Shown here in pieces: positions 1 to 8,193 of a stretch of 64,000 bases of DNA. Within the stretch, counting starts at the first letter, position 1. Each line of letters begins with the position of its first letter. The stretch spans positions 62,001-126,000 of the forward strand of contig UCJD01000023.1 of the NCBI GenBank assembly GCA_900472605.1, given 5' to 3'. Made by a program: the position numbers and the translations under genes. The notes under the pieces were generated by a model. The model had not been told where the DNA came from and did no database searches. It saw only the letters and a list, made by a program, of their open reading frames with translations. The stretch comes from Hyphomicrobiales bacterium (lineage in GTDB: Bacteria > Pseudomonadota > Alphaproteobacteria > Rhizobiales > Rhizobiaceae).

Positions 1-196
1 CCAGGACCGCGCTGCTCTTGGAAATGCGGATGATGTCGCAACGGCGCGAGGCCATGTTCATGACGCCCTTCTCGGTATATTCGAGACGCGCGGCGTTCAT
101 CGTGTCCTCCATCTTGAACCGCACTTCGCGGTCGTACATGAAGGATTCTTCCTTGTTTAGAAAATGTCCTGATGACTGTGGGTTTGGTGTCGCCAC
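1..196 (-). CDS. Unrecognised protein, N-terminal part only (cut by window edge)
   Basis: Reading the minus strand from a GTG at 196, preceded by a GAGG element 9 nt upstream, gives 65 open codons that run off the left edge. A second in-frame start, ATG at 139, also has a good AGGAAG site, so the true start is undecided. The visible part contains VRFKMEDTMNAARLEYTEKG followed by CDIIRISKSSAVL. The last stretch faintly resembles the CdI.dIS..GA.L strand pattern of PilZ domains, but the RxxxR motif is not visible, so no function is assigned. It is divergent from nothing in the window; the agl operon ends 118 nt to its right on the same strand. Confidence 0.5.
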   Translation of the reverse strand, partial: MATPNPQSSGHFLNKEESFMYDREVRFKMEDTMNAARLEYTEKGVMNMASRRCDIIRISKSSAVL

Positions 197-270
197 GGTA
201 ATATTCCTCTAGGTACGCAATGAGGAAAGACTACCAAGCGATCTTTAACAGAAGGTTCGAACAGCATAGC

Positions 271-299
271 CCCGAGCCGCATTATTCACACGGCTCGGG
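271..299 (-). terminator. Hairpin after aglK
   Basis: A perfect 9-bp inverted repeat (CCCGAGCCG / CGGCTCGGG) with an 11-nt loop lies 15 nt past the aglK stop codon. No run of T follows in the minus-strand transcript, so it may be a weak terminator or an mRNA 3' end stabiliser that closes the agl operon. Confidence 0.5.
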
Positions 300-313
300 A
301 AGCAAGTTGCAAC

Positions 314-1405
314 TTACTTGCGATAGGTGCGCCCTTCCGCATCGAAGAGGTGCAATTTCGAGCGATCGGCCGAGAAATGCATCTTCTGGCCGCGCTTCAC
401 ATCATGGGTGCCGGGCAGCTTGACGATGATCGGCTCGTTCTGGACCAGGCCCTCGATATAGAGCAGCGTCACCTCGCCGAGCGCCTCGACGATCGACACT
501 TCGCCCTCGAAAAGGTAATCATCGGCCGGACCGGCGATGCGCAGGTCTTCCGGGCGAACGCCAAAGCTGGCGGTCTTACCCTTTTCGGATGCCGCCGTCG
601 GGATATCGAGCGTCACGGACTTGCCCCCGGTCAGCGTCACCGTCGTCGTGTTGCCGGCATCGGTGATCGTTGCGGGGATGACGTTCATGGCCGGCGAGCC
701 GATGAACTTGGCGACGAAGAGATTGGCCGGGCGCTCATAGAGTTCCAGGGGCGCGCCGACCTGCTCGATATTACCGGCTGACAGCACGACGATACGGTCT
801 GCCAGCGTCATCGCCTCGACCTGGTCGTGGGTGACGTAGATCATCGTGGTGTCGGCCATCTGCTCGTTGAGACGGGCGATCTCGATGCGGGTGGCGACGC
901 GCAGCGCCGCATCGAGGTTCGACAGCGGCTCGTCGAAGAGGAAGACCTTCGGGTTGCGGCAGATGGCACGACCGATGGCGACGCGCTGGCGCTGGCCGCC
1001 GGACAGAGCCTTGGGCAGGCGGTCGAGATACTTGGTGAGCTGCAGGCTCTCGGCCGCCGCGCGCACGCGACGATCGATTTCCTGCTTGTTTTCGCCGGCG
1101 ATCTTCATGCCGAAGGCCATGTTGTCGTAGACGGTCATGTGCGGGTAGAGCGCATAGGACTGGAACACCATGGCGATGCCGCGCTTGGAAGGCGGCACGT
1201 CGTTGACCAGCTGGCCATCGATATACATGTCGCCGCCGGTGATGTTCTCCAGGCCGGCGATCATGCGCAGCAGGGTGGACTTGCCGCAGCCCGACGGACC
1301 GACGAACACAACGAATTCGCCCTCCTTGATCTCCAGATCGATGCCATGGAGCACGTCCACGGCACCGTAGGATTTGCGAATGTCCTTGAGTGTCAGTCCT
1401 GTCAT
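314..1405 (-). CDS. aglK: Alpha-glucoside ABC transporter ATP-binding protein
   Basis: A 363-aa MalK/UgpC-type ATPase that powers uptake of alpha-glucosides through AglF-AglG at the inner membrane. The order is complete: Walker A GPSGCGKST near residues 37-45, Q-loop with VFQSYALYPHM, signature LSGGQRQRVAIGRAI, Walker B VFLFDEPLSNLDA, and the H-loop in YVTHDQVEAMTLADR, followed by the TOBE/OB-fold regulatory tail typical of the MalK group (SFGVRPEDL). A strong GGAGGAG site precedes the ATG. It is the last gene of aglEFGAK, 24 nt after aglA. The substrate is inferred from the operon (GH13 glucosidase plus AglE), because MalK-type ATPases alone do not reveal it. Confidence 0.93.
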   Translation of the reverse strand: MTGLTLKDIRKSYGAVDVLHGIDLEIKEGEFVVFVGPSGCGKSTLLRMIAGLENITGGDMYIDGQLVNDVPPSKRGIAMVFQSYALYPHMTVYDNMAFGMKIAGENKQEIDRRVRAAAESLQLTKYLDRLPKALSGGQRQRVAIGRAICRNPKVFLFDEPLSNLDAALRVATRIEIARLNEQMADTTMIYVTHDQVEAMTLADRIVVLSAGNIEQVGAPLELYERPANLFVAKFIGSPAMNVIPATITDAGNTTTVTLTGGKSVTLDIPTAASEKGKTASFGVRPEDLRIAGPADDYLFEGEVSIVEALGEVTLLYIEGLVQNEPIIVKLPGTHDVKRGQKMHFSADRSKLHLFDAEGRTYRK

Positions 1406-1429
1406 CGAGTTCTCCTCCTCCAGAAGTCT

Positions 1430-3082
1430 CTAAGCGAGCCGAGCGAAATACGCGCCCCAGGCGGGTACATCGATCTTGTCGCCGTAGTTATTGCTGACGA
1501 AGCCATGGCCCGTCAACGCCTGCCAGTTGCCTTCAGGTAGAGCAACCAAGGCTTCAGTCGCGCTCATGTTGAAAACGCAGAGCAGCTTTTCGTTGCCGTA
1601 TTCGCGCTGGAAGACCAGCATGTCGCCCTGCGGCTCCATGAACTTGATCTCGCCCTTGGCAAAGGCGGGGTACTGCTTGCGGAAGGCGATGAAGCGGCGA
1701 TAATGCTCGAGCACAGAGGTCTCGTCGCCCTGCTGGACGCTGACGGCGCGCAGGATATGCTCGACGGGAACCGGCAGCCATGGCTTGACGGTCGAGAAGC
1801 CACCCTGGGCGACCTGGCTATCCCAGACCATCGGCGTGCGGCAGCCGTCCCGGCCCTTGAACTCCGGCCAGAACTGGATGCCGTAGGGGTCCTGCAAGTC
1901 CTCATAGGCGAGATCGGCTTCGGTGAGACCGAGCTCCTCGCCCTGGTAGAGGCAGACGGAACCGCGCATGGTCATCAGCATCGCCGCATATTGCTTGGCG
2001 AAGGCGTCGCGATCGGCAACGAGCGAGCCCCAGCGGGTCACATGGCGCACGACGTCGTGGTTGGAGAGCGCCCAGCAGGCCCAGCCATCGGGAGCGGCTG
2101 CGGCGAAGTCGTTCATCACGTCTTCGATGCGTTCCGGCGACAGCGGATCGGGTGACAGGAACTCGAAGGCGTAGCACATGTGCATCTTGTCATCGCCCGA
2201 CGTGTATTCGCCGACGATCTCCAGCCCGCGCTGGCTGTCGCCGACTTCGCCGACGGCGGCAATCGCCGGGAACTCCTCCAAGACGGCGCGGAAGCGCTTC
2301 AGGAAGGCGATGTTTTCCGGGCGGTTCTTGTCGTAGATGTGTTCCTGGAAATTGTAGGGGTTGACCGCTGGTGCTGTCGAGGCGTTGCGGCGCTCGGGCG
2401 CCAGCGCCGGGTTGTCGCGCAATTCCTTGTCGTGGAAATAGAAGTTGATGGTGTCGAGACGGAAGCCGTCGACGCCGCGCTTCAGCCAGAAGCGGACGAC
2501 CTCAAGCAGGCGATCCTGAACTTCCGGATTGTGCAGGTTGAGATCCGGCTGCGAGGTCAGGAAGTTGTGCATGTAATATTGCATGCGGGTCGGATCCCAC
2601 GCCCAGGCGGAGCCGCCGAAGATCGAGAGCCAATTGTTGGGCGGGGTGCCATCCGGCTTCGAGTCGCTCCAGACGTACCAATCGGCCTTGGCGTTGGTGC
2701 GGCTGGAACGGCTCTCGACGAACCAGGGATGCTGATCCGACGAGTGCGAGATGACGAGGTCGATCATCACGCGGATGCCGAGGCGGTGGGCTTCCGCGAT
2801 CAGGGAATCGAAATCCACAAGCGTGCCGAAGATCGAGTCGACATTCTCGTAGTCGGAGACGTCGTAGCCGAAATCGCGCATGGGCGAGGTGAAGAAGGGA
2901 GAGATCCAGATGGCGTCTGCGCCAAGGGCCGCCACATGCGGCAATCTCGCGGTAATGCCCTTGAGATCGCCGATGCCGTCGCCGTTGCTATCCTGGTAGG
3001 AGCGCGGATAGATCTGGTAGATCACCGCGCCGCGCCACCAGTCCTTGTCGACAGTCAGGTTGGATTGAGATGCCATGCTCAT
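1430..3082 (-). CDS. aglA: Alpha-glucosidase, GH13
   Basis: A 550-aa cytoplasmic alpha-amylase-family (GH13) hydrolase that splits imported alpha-glucosides such as sucrose, maltose or trehalose. The start WWRGAVIYQIYPRSYQDSNGDGIGDLKGI is characteristic of oligo-1,6-glucosidase/alpha-glucosidase members. The barrel motifs are present: DLVISHSSDQHPWF (region I), GFRLDTINF with the nucleophile Asp (region II), AAVGEVGD with the acid/base Glu (region III) and LSNHDVVRH with the transition-state Asp (region IV). No signal peptide is seen. It lies between aglG and aglK in the operon, which supports intracellular cleavage after transport. ATG 3082 is chosen because an AGGA element sits 8 nt upstream; ATG 3076 is a close alternative. 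Confidence 0.93.
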   Translation of the reverse strand: MSMASQSNLTVDKDWWRGAVIYQIYPRSYQDSNGDGIGDLKGITARLPHVAALGADAIWISPFFTSPMRDFGYDVSDYENVDSIFGTLVDFDSLIAEAHRLGIRVMIDLVISHSSDQHPWFVESRSSRTNAKADWYVWSDSKPDGTPPNNWLSIFGGSAWAWDPTRMQYYMHNFLTSQPDLNLHNPEVQDRLLEVVRFWLKRGVDGFRLDTINFYFHDKELRDNPALAPERRNASTAPAVNPYNFQEHIYDKNRPENIAFLKRFRAVLEEFPAIAAVGEVGDSQRGLEIVGEYTSGDDKMHMCYAFEFLSPDPLSPERIEDVMNDFAAAAPDGWACWALSNHDVVRHVTRWGSLVADRDAFAKQYAAMLMTMRGSVCLYQGEELGLTEADLAYEDLQDPYGIQFWPEFKGRDGCRTPMVWDSQVAQGGFSTVKPWLPVPVEHILRAVSVQQGDETSVLEHYRRFIAFRKQYPAFAKGEIKFMEPQGDMLVFQREYGNEKLLCVFNMSATEALVALPEGNWQALTGHGFVSNNYGDKIDVPAWGAYFARLA

Positions 3083-3116
3083 GTGTGGTCCTGTTGGAGA
3101 TTATCTTGGGAGTAAG

Positions 3117-4280
3117 CTAGCCGCCCTTGACCGAACCCGAGAGCAGACCACGCACGAGATAGCGCTGCAGTGCGAAGAAGACGAGCAGCGGTACTATAAT
3201 CGTGATGAAGGCCGAGGCCGTCAGGATTTCCCAGTTGCCGCCGCGCGAGCCGAGCAGCGCGTTGAGCGCACCCGTCAGCACAAGGTGATCCCTGTCGGTG
3301 CCAAGGAAGACCATGGCGACGAGCAGGTCGTTCCACACCCAGAGGAACTGGAAGATCGAGAAGGAGGCGAGCGCCGGGAAGGACAAGGGCAAAACGATGC
3401 GGGTGAAGATTTCGAAATCGCTGGCGCCGTCGACGCGGGCGGATTCGATGATCTCTCGGGGGAGGCCCGCGATATAGGATCGCAGGAGGTAGATGGCGAG
3501 CGGCATGCCGAAGGCGGTATGCGCCAGCCAGATGCCGGGATAGGTCTTGGACGGCGTATCGAGCAGCATGCCGACCTGATTATAGAGCCTCAGAAGCGGG
3601 ATCAGCGACATCTGCAGCGGCACGACGATGAGGCCGACAACCAGCGCGATCAGCAGCGCGCGGCCGGGAAATTCCATCCAGCTCAGCGCATAAGCTGCGA
3701 AGGCGGCGATCAGGATCGGGATGATCGTGGCCGGGATGGTCACCGTCAGCGAGTTGATGAAGGACTGGCCGATCCCCTCGCCTGTCAGCACCGTCCGGTA
3801 GTTCTGCAGGGTGAACTCCGGCGGCGTGGCAACCGAGACGTAGACGCGGCGGCCGCCGTCATCCGGACCGAAGGCGGCATTCTTTGCGTAGCGGTAGCTG
3901 CCATCCTCGTTCACGGTGAGCGTGAGACCATCGCCGAGATCGGCGGTTTCGCCGGCCTTGTAGGCGGACGGCTGGGCGACCTTGGTGCCGAACGCATTGA
4001 TCGAGCGGCCTTCCTGGCCCTCGAGCACATTGCCGGAGATGACGTAAGCGGGGCCGTCCTGTTTCTGTTGTTCGACCGCGCCGAGGCGGGCGGCGACGGT
4101 GCGCGAGGAGCCGGAGAAGGCCGTCCACCAGCCGGAGACGACGATCTGGTCCTTGTCGCGCAGCGCGCTGACGAAAATGCCGAGCGTCGGGATCAGCCAG
4201 ATGATGACGATCAGCAGGACGGCGGCGTGGACGAAGAGACGGGCCGGGCCGATCTTGAAGAAATCGCGGGTCAGGGTCAT
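3117..4280 (-). CDS. aglG: Alpha-glucoside ABC transporter permease (MalG position)
   Basis: A 387-aa inner-membrane permease of the MalG family. The first membrane segment (about residues 14-34) is followed by an unusually long, soluble loop of roughly 120 residues before the conserved core. The core has five more hydrophobic segments and the EAA loop EIIESARVDGASDFEIFTRIVLP that docks on AglK. Family members usually have about 280 aa, so the extra length is almost all in the first periplasmic loop. The start is 1 nt downstream of the aglF stop with GGAGG upstream, so translation is probably coupled. Confidence 0.92.
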   Translation of the reverse strand: MTLTRDFFKIGPARLFVHAAVLLIVIIWLIPTLGIFVSALRDKDQIVVSGWWTAFSGSSRTVAARLGAVEQQKQDGPAYVISGNVLEGQEGRSINAFGTKVAQPSAYKAGETADLGDGLTLTVNEDGSYRYAKNAAFGPDDGGRRVYVSVATPPEFTLQNYRTVLTGEGIGQSFINSLTVTIPATIIPILIAAFAAYALSWMEFPGRALLIALVVGLIVVPLQMSLIPLLRLYNQVGMLLDTPSKTYPGIWLAHTAFGMPLAIYLLRSYIAGLPREIIESARVDGASDFEIFTRIVLPLSFPALASFSIFQFLWVWNDLLVAMVFLGTDRDHLVLTGALNALLGSRGGNWEILTASAFITIIVPLLVFFALQRYLVRGLLSGSVKGG

Positions 4281-4281
4281 C

Positions 4282-5295
4282 TCACTTGCCTCCCATTTCG
4301 CGATTGGCGCGGCGGACGTTCCAGACCATGATCGGCGTCACGGCCAGCATGATGATCAGCGCGATGACGGCACTTCGGCCGCTGTCGCCGCCGCCGCGGA
4401 ACATCCAGTTGAACATCAGGTTGGCGAGAACCATCGTGTCCCACTGGCCGTTGGTCATGGTCAACACGATGTCGAAGACCTTGAGGACGAGAATGGTGAT
4501 CGTGGTCCAGACGACGGCGATCGTGCCCCAGACCTGCGGCACCATGATGCGCCAGAAGATCTGCCAGCCATTGGCGCCATCGATGACGGCGGCCTCGATG
4601 GTTTCCTCCGGGATGCCGCGAAGTGCTGCCGACAGAATAACCATGGCAAAGCCGGTCTGGATCCAGATGAGGATGACCATCAGGAAGAAGCTGTTCCAGA
4701 AGGGAACCGAGATCCACACCTGCGGCGTGCCGCCGAACAGCTGGACGATGGCGTTCAGGAGGCCGATCTGCGTGGCGTTGCCGCCGCGATATTCGTAGAT
4801 GAACTTCCAGATGACCGAGGCGCCGACGAAGGAGATCGCCATCGGCATGAAGACGATGCTTTTCGCGATATTGCCCCACCAGATGCGGTCCGTCATGACG
4901 GCGATGACGAGGCCGAAGAAGGTGCAGGCGGCGGGCACGACGGCAAGCCAGAGGATGTTGTTGAAGATCGACTGGCGGAATTCGCGATCACCGAAGGCCC
5001 ACTGATAATTGGCAAAGCCGACGAAATTCACACCGGAGCGATCGTAGAAGGACAGGATGAGCGTCGCGACCACGGGATAGACGAGATAGACGACCAGCAG
5101 AAAGAGCGCCGGGAAGAGGAACAGCCACGGCCGGATGACCGAGCGGCGGTTGAGGTTCTGCGAGGCGGCGCGAATATCGCCGTCCTTCACCGGAAGCGCC
5201 ATGTCCAGGAGCTTGTTGGAAAAATAGAAATAGGCCGCGCATGCGAATACGGCGACGACCACGACCCCCAAAGCGGAAACCAGCTGCGATAGCAT
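4282..5295 (-). CDS. aglF: Alpha-glucoside ABC transporter permease (MalF position)
   Basis: A 337-aa MalF-family permease that pairs with AglG to form the alpha-glucoside channel. An extra hydrophobic segment lies at the N-terminus (about residues 5-27), then a charged linker (LNRRSVIRPW), then the six-helix core beginning LFLFPALFLLVVYLVYPVV. The EAA loop reads EETIEAAVIDGANGWQIFWRIMVPQ, which is close to consensus. GGGAGG precedes the ATG; an out-of-frame ATG starts 4 nt earlier and is not used. The gene follows aglE after 162 nt that contain a strong hairpin, so permease levels may be set below binding-protein levels. Confidence 0.92.
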   Translation of the reverse strand: MLSQLVSALGVVVVAVFACAAYFYFSNKLLDMALPVKDGDIRAASQNLNRRSVIRPWLFLFPALFLLVVYLVYPVVATLILSFYDRSGVNFVGFANYQWAFGDREFRQSIFNNILWLAVVPAACTFFGLVIAVMTDRIWWGNIAKSIVFMPMAISFVGASVIWKFIYEYRGGNATQIGLLNAIVQLFGGTPQVWISVPFWNSFFLMVILIWIQTGFAMVILSAALRGIPEETIEAAVIDGANGWQIFWRIMVPQVWGTIAVVWTTITILVLKVFDIVLTMTNGQWDTMVLANLMFNWMFRGGGDSGRSAVIALIIMLAVTPIMVWNVRRANREMGGK

Positions 5296-5419
5296 TCATC
5301 CCTCCCCTGATGCCTACGTCTTTTTGAAATCACGCCGCCGATGGCCGAGCACATGGGCGTCGGGCGCAAGAGGCAGCGATGGCCGGTGCTTGTTAGGGCA
5401 TCCGGCCAGGCATTGCGGC

Positions 5420-5443
5420 CATGCCGCCGAGACCGGCGGCATG
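5420..5443 (-). terminator. Intergenic hairpin between aglE and aglF (attenuator or mRNA stabiliser)
   Basis: A perfect 10-bp stem (CATGCCGCCG / CGGCGGCATG) with a 4-nt loop sits 15 nt after the aglE stop. There is no U-tract, which argues against a full terminator. In known binding-protein operons such as malE-malF, stems at this position protect the upstream mRNA from 3' exonucleases and raise binding protein over permease; the same role is inferred here. Confidence 0.6.
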
Positions 5444-5457
5444 GGTGTCAGGCGATG

Positions 5458-6819
5458 TTACTTGATGCCGTCCCAGGCGCTCTGGATTTCCTTGGCAGTG
5501 TCCTGAGCGGACTTGCCGCCGACGAAATCGACCATGCCAGTCCAGAAGGCGCCGGCGCCGATCTTGCCGGGCATCAGGTCGGAACCGTCGAAGCGGAAGG
5601 TGGTGGCCGTCGTCAGGATCTCGCCTTCGCGCTTCATCTGATCGTTGGCGTAGGCGGCCGTATTGACGCCCTTGTAGGGGGTCAGGAAGCTCGACTGCGC
5701 CATCCAGACTTCATGGGCGATCGGGGTCTTCAGGAATTCCACGAAGGCGCGAGCCGGCTTGGAATCCTTGGCGATCGTGACCAGCGTGCCGGCGCCGAGA
5801 ACCGGCTTGCCGAGCTCAGGCTTGGAGGCGAAAGTCGGCATGTAGAAGAAGTCGGCGTCCTGGCCCATCTTCGTGCCTTCAGGGAAGAAGGACGGAATGA
5901 ACGATGCCTGGTGGTGCATGTAGCACTTCGGCGGCACCGCGAAGAGACCCTTCGGGCTGTCGCGGAAGTCGGTCGAGGCCACAGCCTTGACGCCGCCATC
6001 GACGTAAGCCTCGTTCTTGGCGAACTTGCCGAACTCGTCGATGACCGAGACGACGGCGGGATCATCGAACTTCAGCTCGTTGGTGGTCCACTTGTCGTAG
6101 GCTTCCGGCGGCTGCATGCGCAGCATCAGATCCTCGATCCAGTCGGTCGCCGGCCAGCCGGTGGCGCCGCCGGAGCCGAGACCGATGCACCAGGGAACGC
6201 CGCCGTCCTTGACGATCTGGTCCGTGAGGGCCTGCAGCTCTTCCATCGTGGTCGGGATCTTGTAGCCCGCTTCCTTGAAGTTCTCGGGCACATACCAGAC
6301 AAGCGACTTCACGTCTGCCTTGTAGGGGAAGGCGAAGAAGGCGTCCTTGCCGTCCTTGCCCTTGTAGGTGCCGTATCCGACCCAGCTGTCGCCGGCGCCG
6401 TAATTGTCCTTGACCCACTTCGACGTGTCATCGCCGAGCGGCGCAAGGAAGCCCTTGCCGGCGAGATCGGCGAGAAGGCCCGGCTGCGGCAGGATCGCGA
6501 TATTCGGCGGCGAGCCGGCCTGCGTGTCGATGACGATCTGCTGTTCGTAGTTTTCCGAGGACGAATACTTGGCGTCGATGCCGGTCGCCTCGGTGAAGTA
6601 GGCGAGAATGCTGCGGAACAGCGTCTCGTCCTCGCCGCGCCACGGCCCGAAGATCGTCAGCTCCTGACCCTTCAGGTCGGCATTGGCCGCCTTGAAGTCA
6701 TTGTAGCTCTTCCAATTGAACTTGGCGTCCTCGCCCGGCGCGAATTTCAGATCGGCTGCGGACGCGCCGCCGGCCAGAAGCGCTGCCACGGCAACGCCCA
6801 TCAAAAATGACTTTTTCAT
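5458..6819 (-). CDS. aglE: Alpha-glucoside periplasmic binding protein
   Basis: A 453-aa extracellular solute-binding protein (family 1, sugar type). The N-terminus MKKSFLMGVAVAALLAGGASA is a clear signal peptide with a probable cut before ADLKF. Typical features follow: LTIFGPWRGEDETLFRSILAYF, a sugar-site region with VAFPY/AFPYKADVKSLVWYVPENF, and DWIEDLMLR. It is the first gene of aglEFGAK. A GGAGG site lies 7 nt upstream. Its promoter region carries two LacI-type operators, so AglR probably represses it in the absence of alpha-glucosides. Specificity is inferred from the operon. Confidence 0.93.
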   Translation of the reverse strand: MKKSFLMGVAVAALLAGGASAADLKFAPGEDAKFNWKSYNDFKAANADLKGQELTIFGPWRGEDETLFRSILAYFTEATGIDAKYSSSENYEQQIVIDTQAGSPPNIAILPQPGLLADLAGKGFLAPLGDDTSKWVKDNYGAGDSWVGYGTYKGKDGKDAFFAFPYKADVKSLVWYVPENFKEAGYKIPTTMEELQALTDQIVKDGGVPWCIGLGSGGATGWPATDWIEDLMLRMQPPEAYDKWTTNELKFDDPAVVSVIDEFGKFAKNEAYVDGGVKAVASTDFRDSPKGLFAVPPKCYMHHQASFIPSFFPEGTKMGQDADFFYMPTFASKPELGKPVLGAGTLVTIAKDSKPARAFVEFLKTPIAHEVWMAQSSFLTPYKGVNTAAYANDQMKREGEILTTATTFRFDGSDLMPGKIGAGAFWTGMVDFVGGKSAQDTAKEIQSAWDGIK

Positions 6820-6868
6820 GTGATCAACCTCCCATCACAATCCCAATCACGCCCTGCAACCGAAATTC

Positions 6869-6880
6869 CAAAGCGCTTTG
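6869..6880. promoter_or_regulatory. LacI-family operator, aglE-proximal
   Basis: A perfect 12-bp palindrome CAAAGCGCTTTG with the central CG typical of LacI/GalR operators lies 50 bp upstream of the aglE start, inside the transcribed leader if the promoter proposed at 6979-7007 is right. Binding by AglR is inferred from the divergent aglR gene. Confidence 0.8.
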
Positions 6881-6978
6881 ACAACTAACTCATTTCACTT
6901 TCGGCATAAAAGAGTCAAGGCAATTCGCAAAACCCACCTTCGAGCCTTGGGATATCGCAATGCAGCAACGCCTATGGG

Positions 6979-7007
6979 GCAATATGGAGCGATTTTTCTT
7001 GAGTCAA
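6979..7007 (-). promoter_or_regulatory. Candidate sigma70-type promoter of aglEFGAK
   Basis: On the minus strand, TTGACT at 7007-7002 is separated by 17 nt from TATTGC at 6984-6979. The -35 box matches five of six consensus bases; the -10 box is weak. It lies between the two operators, so a looped or paired AglR complex would enclose it. Confidence 0.4.
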
Positions 7008-7029
7008 GCCGCGCAGCTGCTACATTGCT

Positions 7030-7041
7030 AAAAGCGCTTTG
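7030..7041. promoter_or_regulatory. LacI-family operator, aglR-proximal
   Basis: The sequence AAAAGCGCTTTG carries the same core AAAGCGCTTT as the operator at 6869-6880, 161 bp away centre to centre. It lies 51 bp upstream of the aglR GTG, so it probably also serves autoregulation. Confidence 0.78.
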
Positions 7042-7091
7042 GATGCCATTTGGGAGACATGATCTCCAGGGCGTTGGAGGAAGTTTAGCAC

Positions 7092-8114
7092 GTGAATCTG
7101 AAACAGCTATCGGAAATGCTGGGCCTTTCCCAGACCACGGTGAGCCGTGCGCTGAACGGCTACCCCGAGGTCAACGAGGCGACCCGCGAGCGGGTGCTGC
7201 GCGCCGTGCAGGAGACCGGCTACCGGCCGAACAAGGCCGCCCAGCGGCTGGCGACCGGCAAGGCGGGTTCGATCGGCCTCGTCATGCCCACCGCGCCGGG
7301 CCACTATTCCGACGTGCATTTCGGCGAATTTCTCACCGGGCTCGGCGAGGAAGCGGTCAGGCACGACTTTCACTTCGTGATCATGCCCGCCGACCCCGAC
7401 GACGAGGTGGGGGCGCTGAGGCGGCTGGCGATCAGCGGCAATGTCGATGCGCTGTTCGTCGCCTACATGCGCGGGCACGATCCCAGGTTGCCGCTCCTGA
7501 AATCGCTCTCTATCCCCTTTCTCGTGCATGGGCGCTCGTTCGGCACCGAGCCTGATTATCCCTATCTCGACATCGACAACGAGGGCGCGTTCTACGATGC
7601 GACGCGGCTGTTGCTGCAACTCGGGCACACCCGCTTCTGCCTGCTGAACGGGCCTGAGCATCTCGACTTCGCAATCCGGCGCAGGAAAGGCGTCGTCTCG
7701 GCGCTTGCCGAGCGCGGGCTGACGTTGCCTGACGATTGCACCAGCCACATGTCGATGACAGACGAGCACGGGCAATTCGCCATGGAACGCTTTCTGCAGC
7801 TGGCGGAGCCGCCGACAGCCATTCTCTGTTCCAGCACCGTTCTGGCGCTCGGCGCCATCCGCGCGGTGACGCAAGCGGGGCTGAAGCTTGGCGAGGATAT
7901 TTCGCTGATCGCCCATGACGACGTGCTGCCGCATCTGAAGCCGGAGAATTTCTCCGTGCCGCTGACGACGACACGCTCATCGCTGCGTGCGGCGGGTGTC
8001 CGGATCGCCGAGCGGCTGATCGGGACCGTCAAGCAGGACGGCCCCTTCCCCGAACAGGAACTCTGGAAGACGGAGCTGATCGTGCGGGCGTCGACGGGTG
8101 CGGCGCCGCGCTAG
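7092..8114 (+). CDS. aglR: LacI-family repressor of the agl operon
   Basis: A 340-aa LacI/GalR regulator. The helix-turn-helix is at the very N-terminus (LKQLSEMLGLSQTTVSRALNGY), followed by the hinge region TGYRPNKAAQRLATGKAGSIGL and a periplasmic-binding-protein-like effector domain to the end. The start is a GTG with GGAGG about 12 nt upstream; the HTH begins at residue 3, as is normal for the family. It is divergent from aglE and the intergenic region holds two CAAAGCGCTTTG-like operators. The likely inducer is an alpha-glucoside, by inference from the operon. Confidence 0.92.
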   Translation: MNLKQLSEMLGLSQTTVSRALNGYPEVNEATRERVLRAVQETGYRPNKAAQRLATGKAGSIGLVMPTAPGHYSDVHFGEFLTGLGEEAVRHDFHFVIMPADPDDEVGALRRLAISGNVDALFVAYMRGHDPRLPLLKSLSIPFLVHGRSFGTEPDYPYLDIDNEGAFYDATRLLLQLGHTRFCLLNGPEHLDFAIRRRKGVVSALAERGLTLPDDCTSHMSMTDEHGQFAMERFLQLAEPPTAILCSSTVLALGAIRAVTQAGLKLGEDISLIAHDDVLPHLKPENFSVPLTTTRSSLRAAGVRIAERLIGTVKQDGPFPEQELWKTELIVRASTGAAPR

Positions 8115-8143
8115 GACCGCTTGAGCGGTTCCAGCCTTTTGTT
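8114..8143 (+). terminator. Weak hairpin after aglR
   Basis: ACCGC / GCGGT with a TTGA loop follows the aglR stop and is succeeded by CCAGCCTTTTG. A second, wider repeat (GCAACTCC at 8149-8156 and GGAGTTGC at 8185-8192) lies between the convergent aglR and folD ends. Both are modest, so one or both could end transcription. Confidence 0.35.
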
Positions 8144-8193
8144 GTGAGGCAACTCCCGACGGAAAACTGCTTCAACCTTTTCCCGGAGTTGCT

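Noticed and set aside
3075..4331. 418-aa open frame on plus strand
   Set aside because: Antisense to aglG; charged low-complexity composition and no plausible start context.
5341..6810. 489-aa open frame on plus strand
   Set aside because: Fully antisense to aglE, whose signal peptide and family motifs are clear.
8149..8192. GCAACTCC / GGAGTTGC wide inverted repeat as a strong terminator
   Set aside because: The loop is 28 nt and the T-tract is weak; it is mentioned only with the aglR hairpin.
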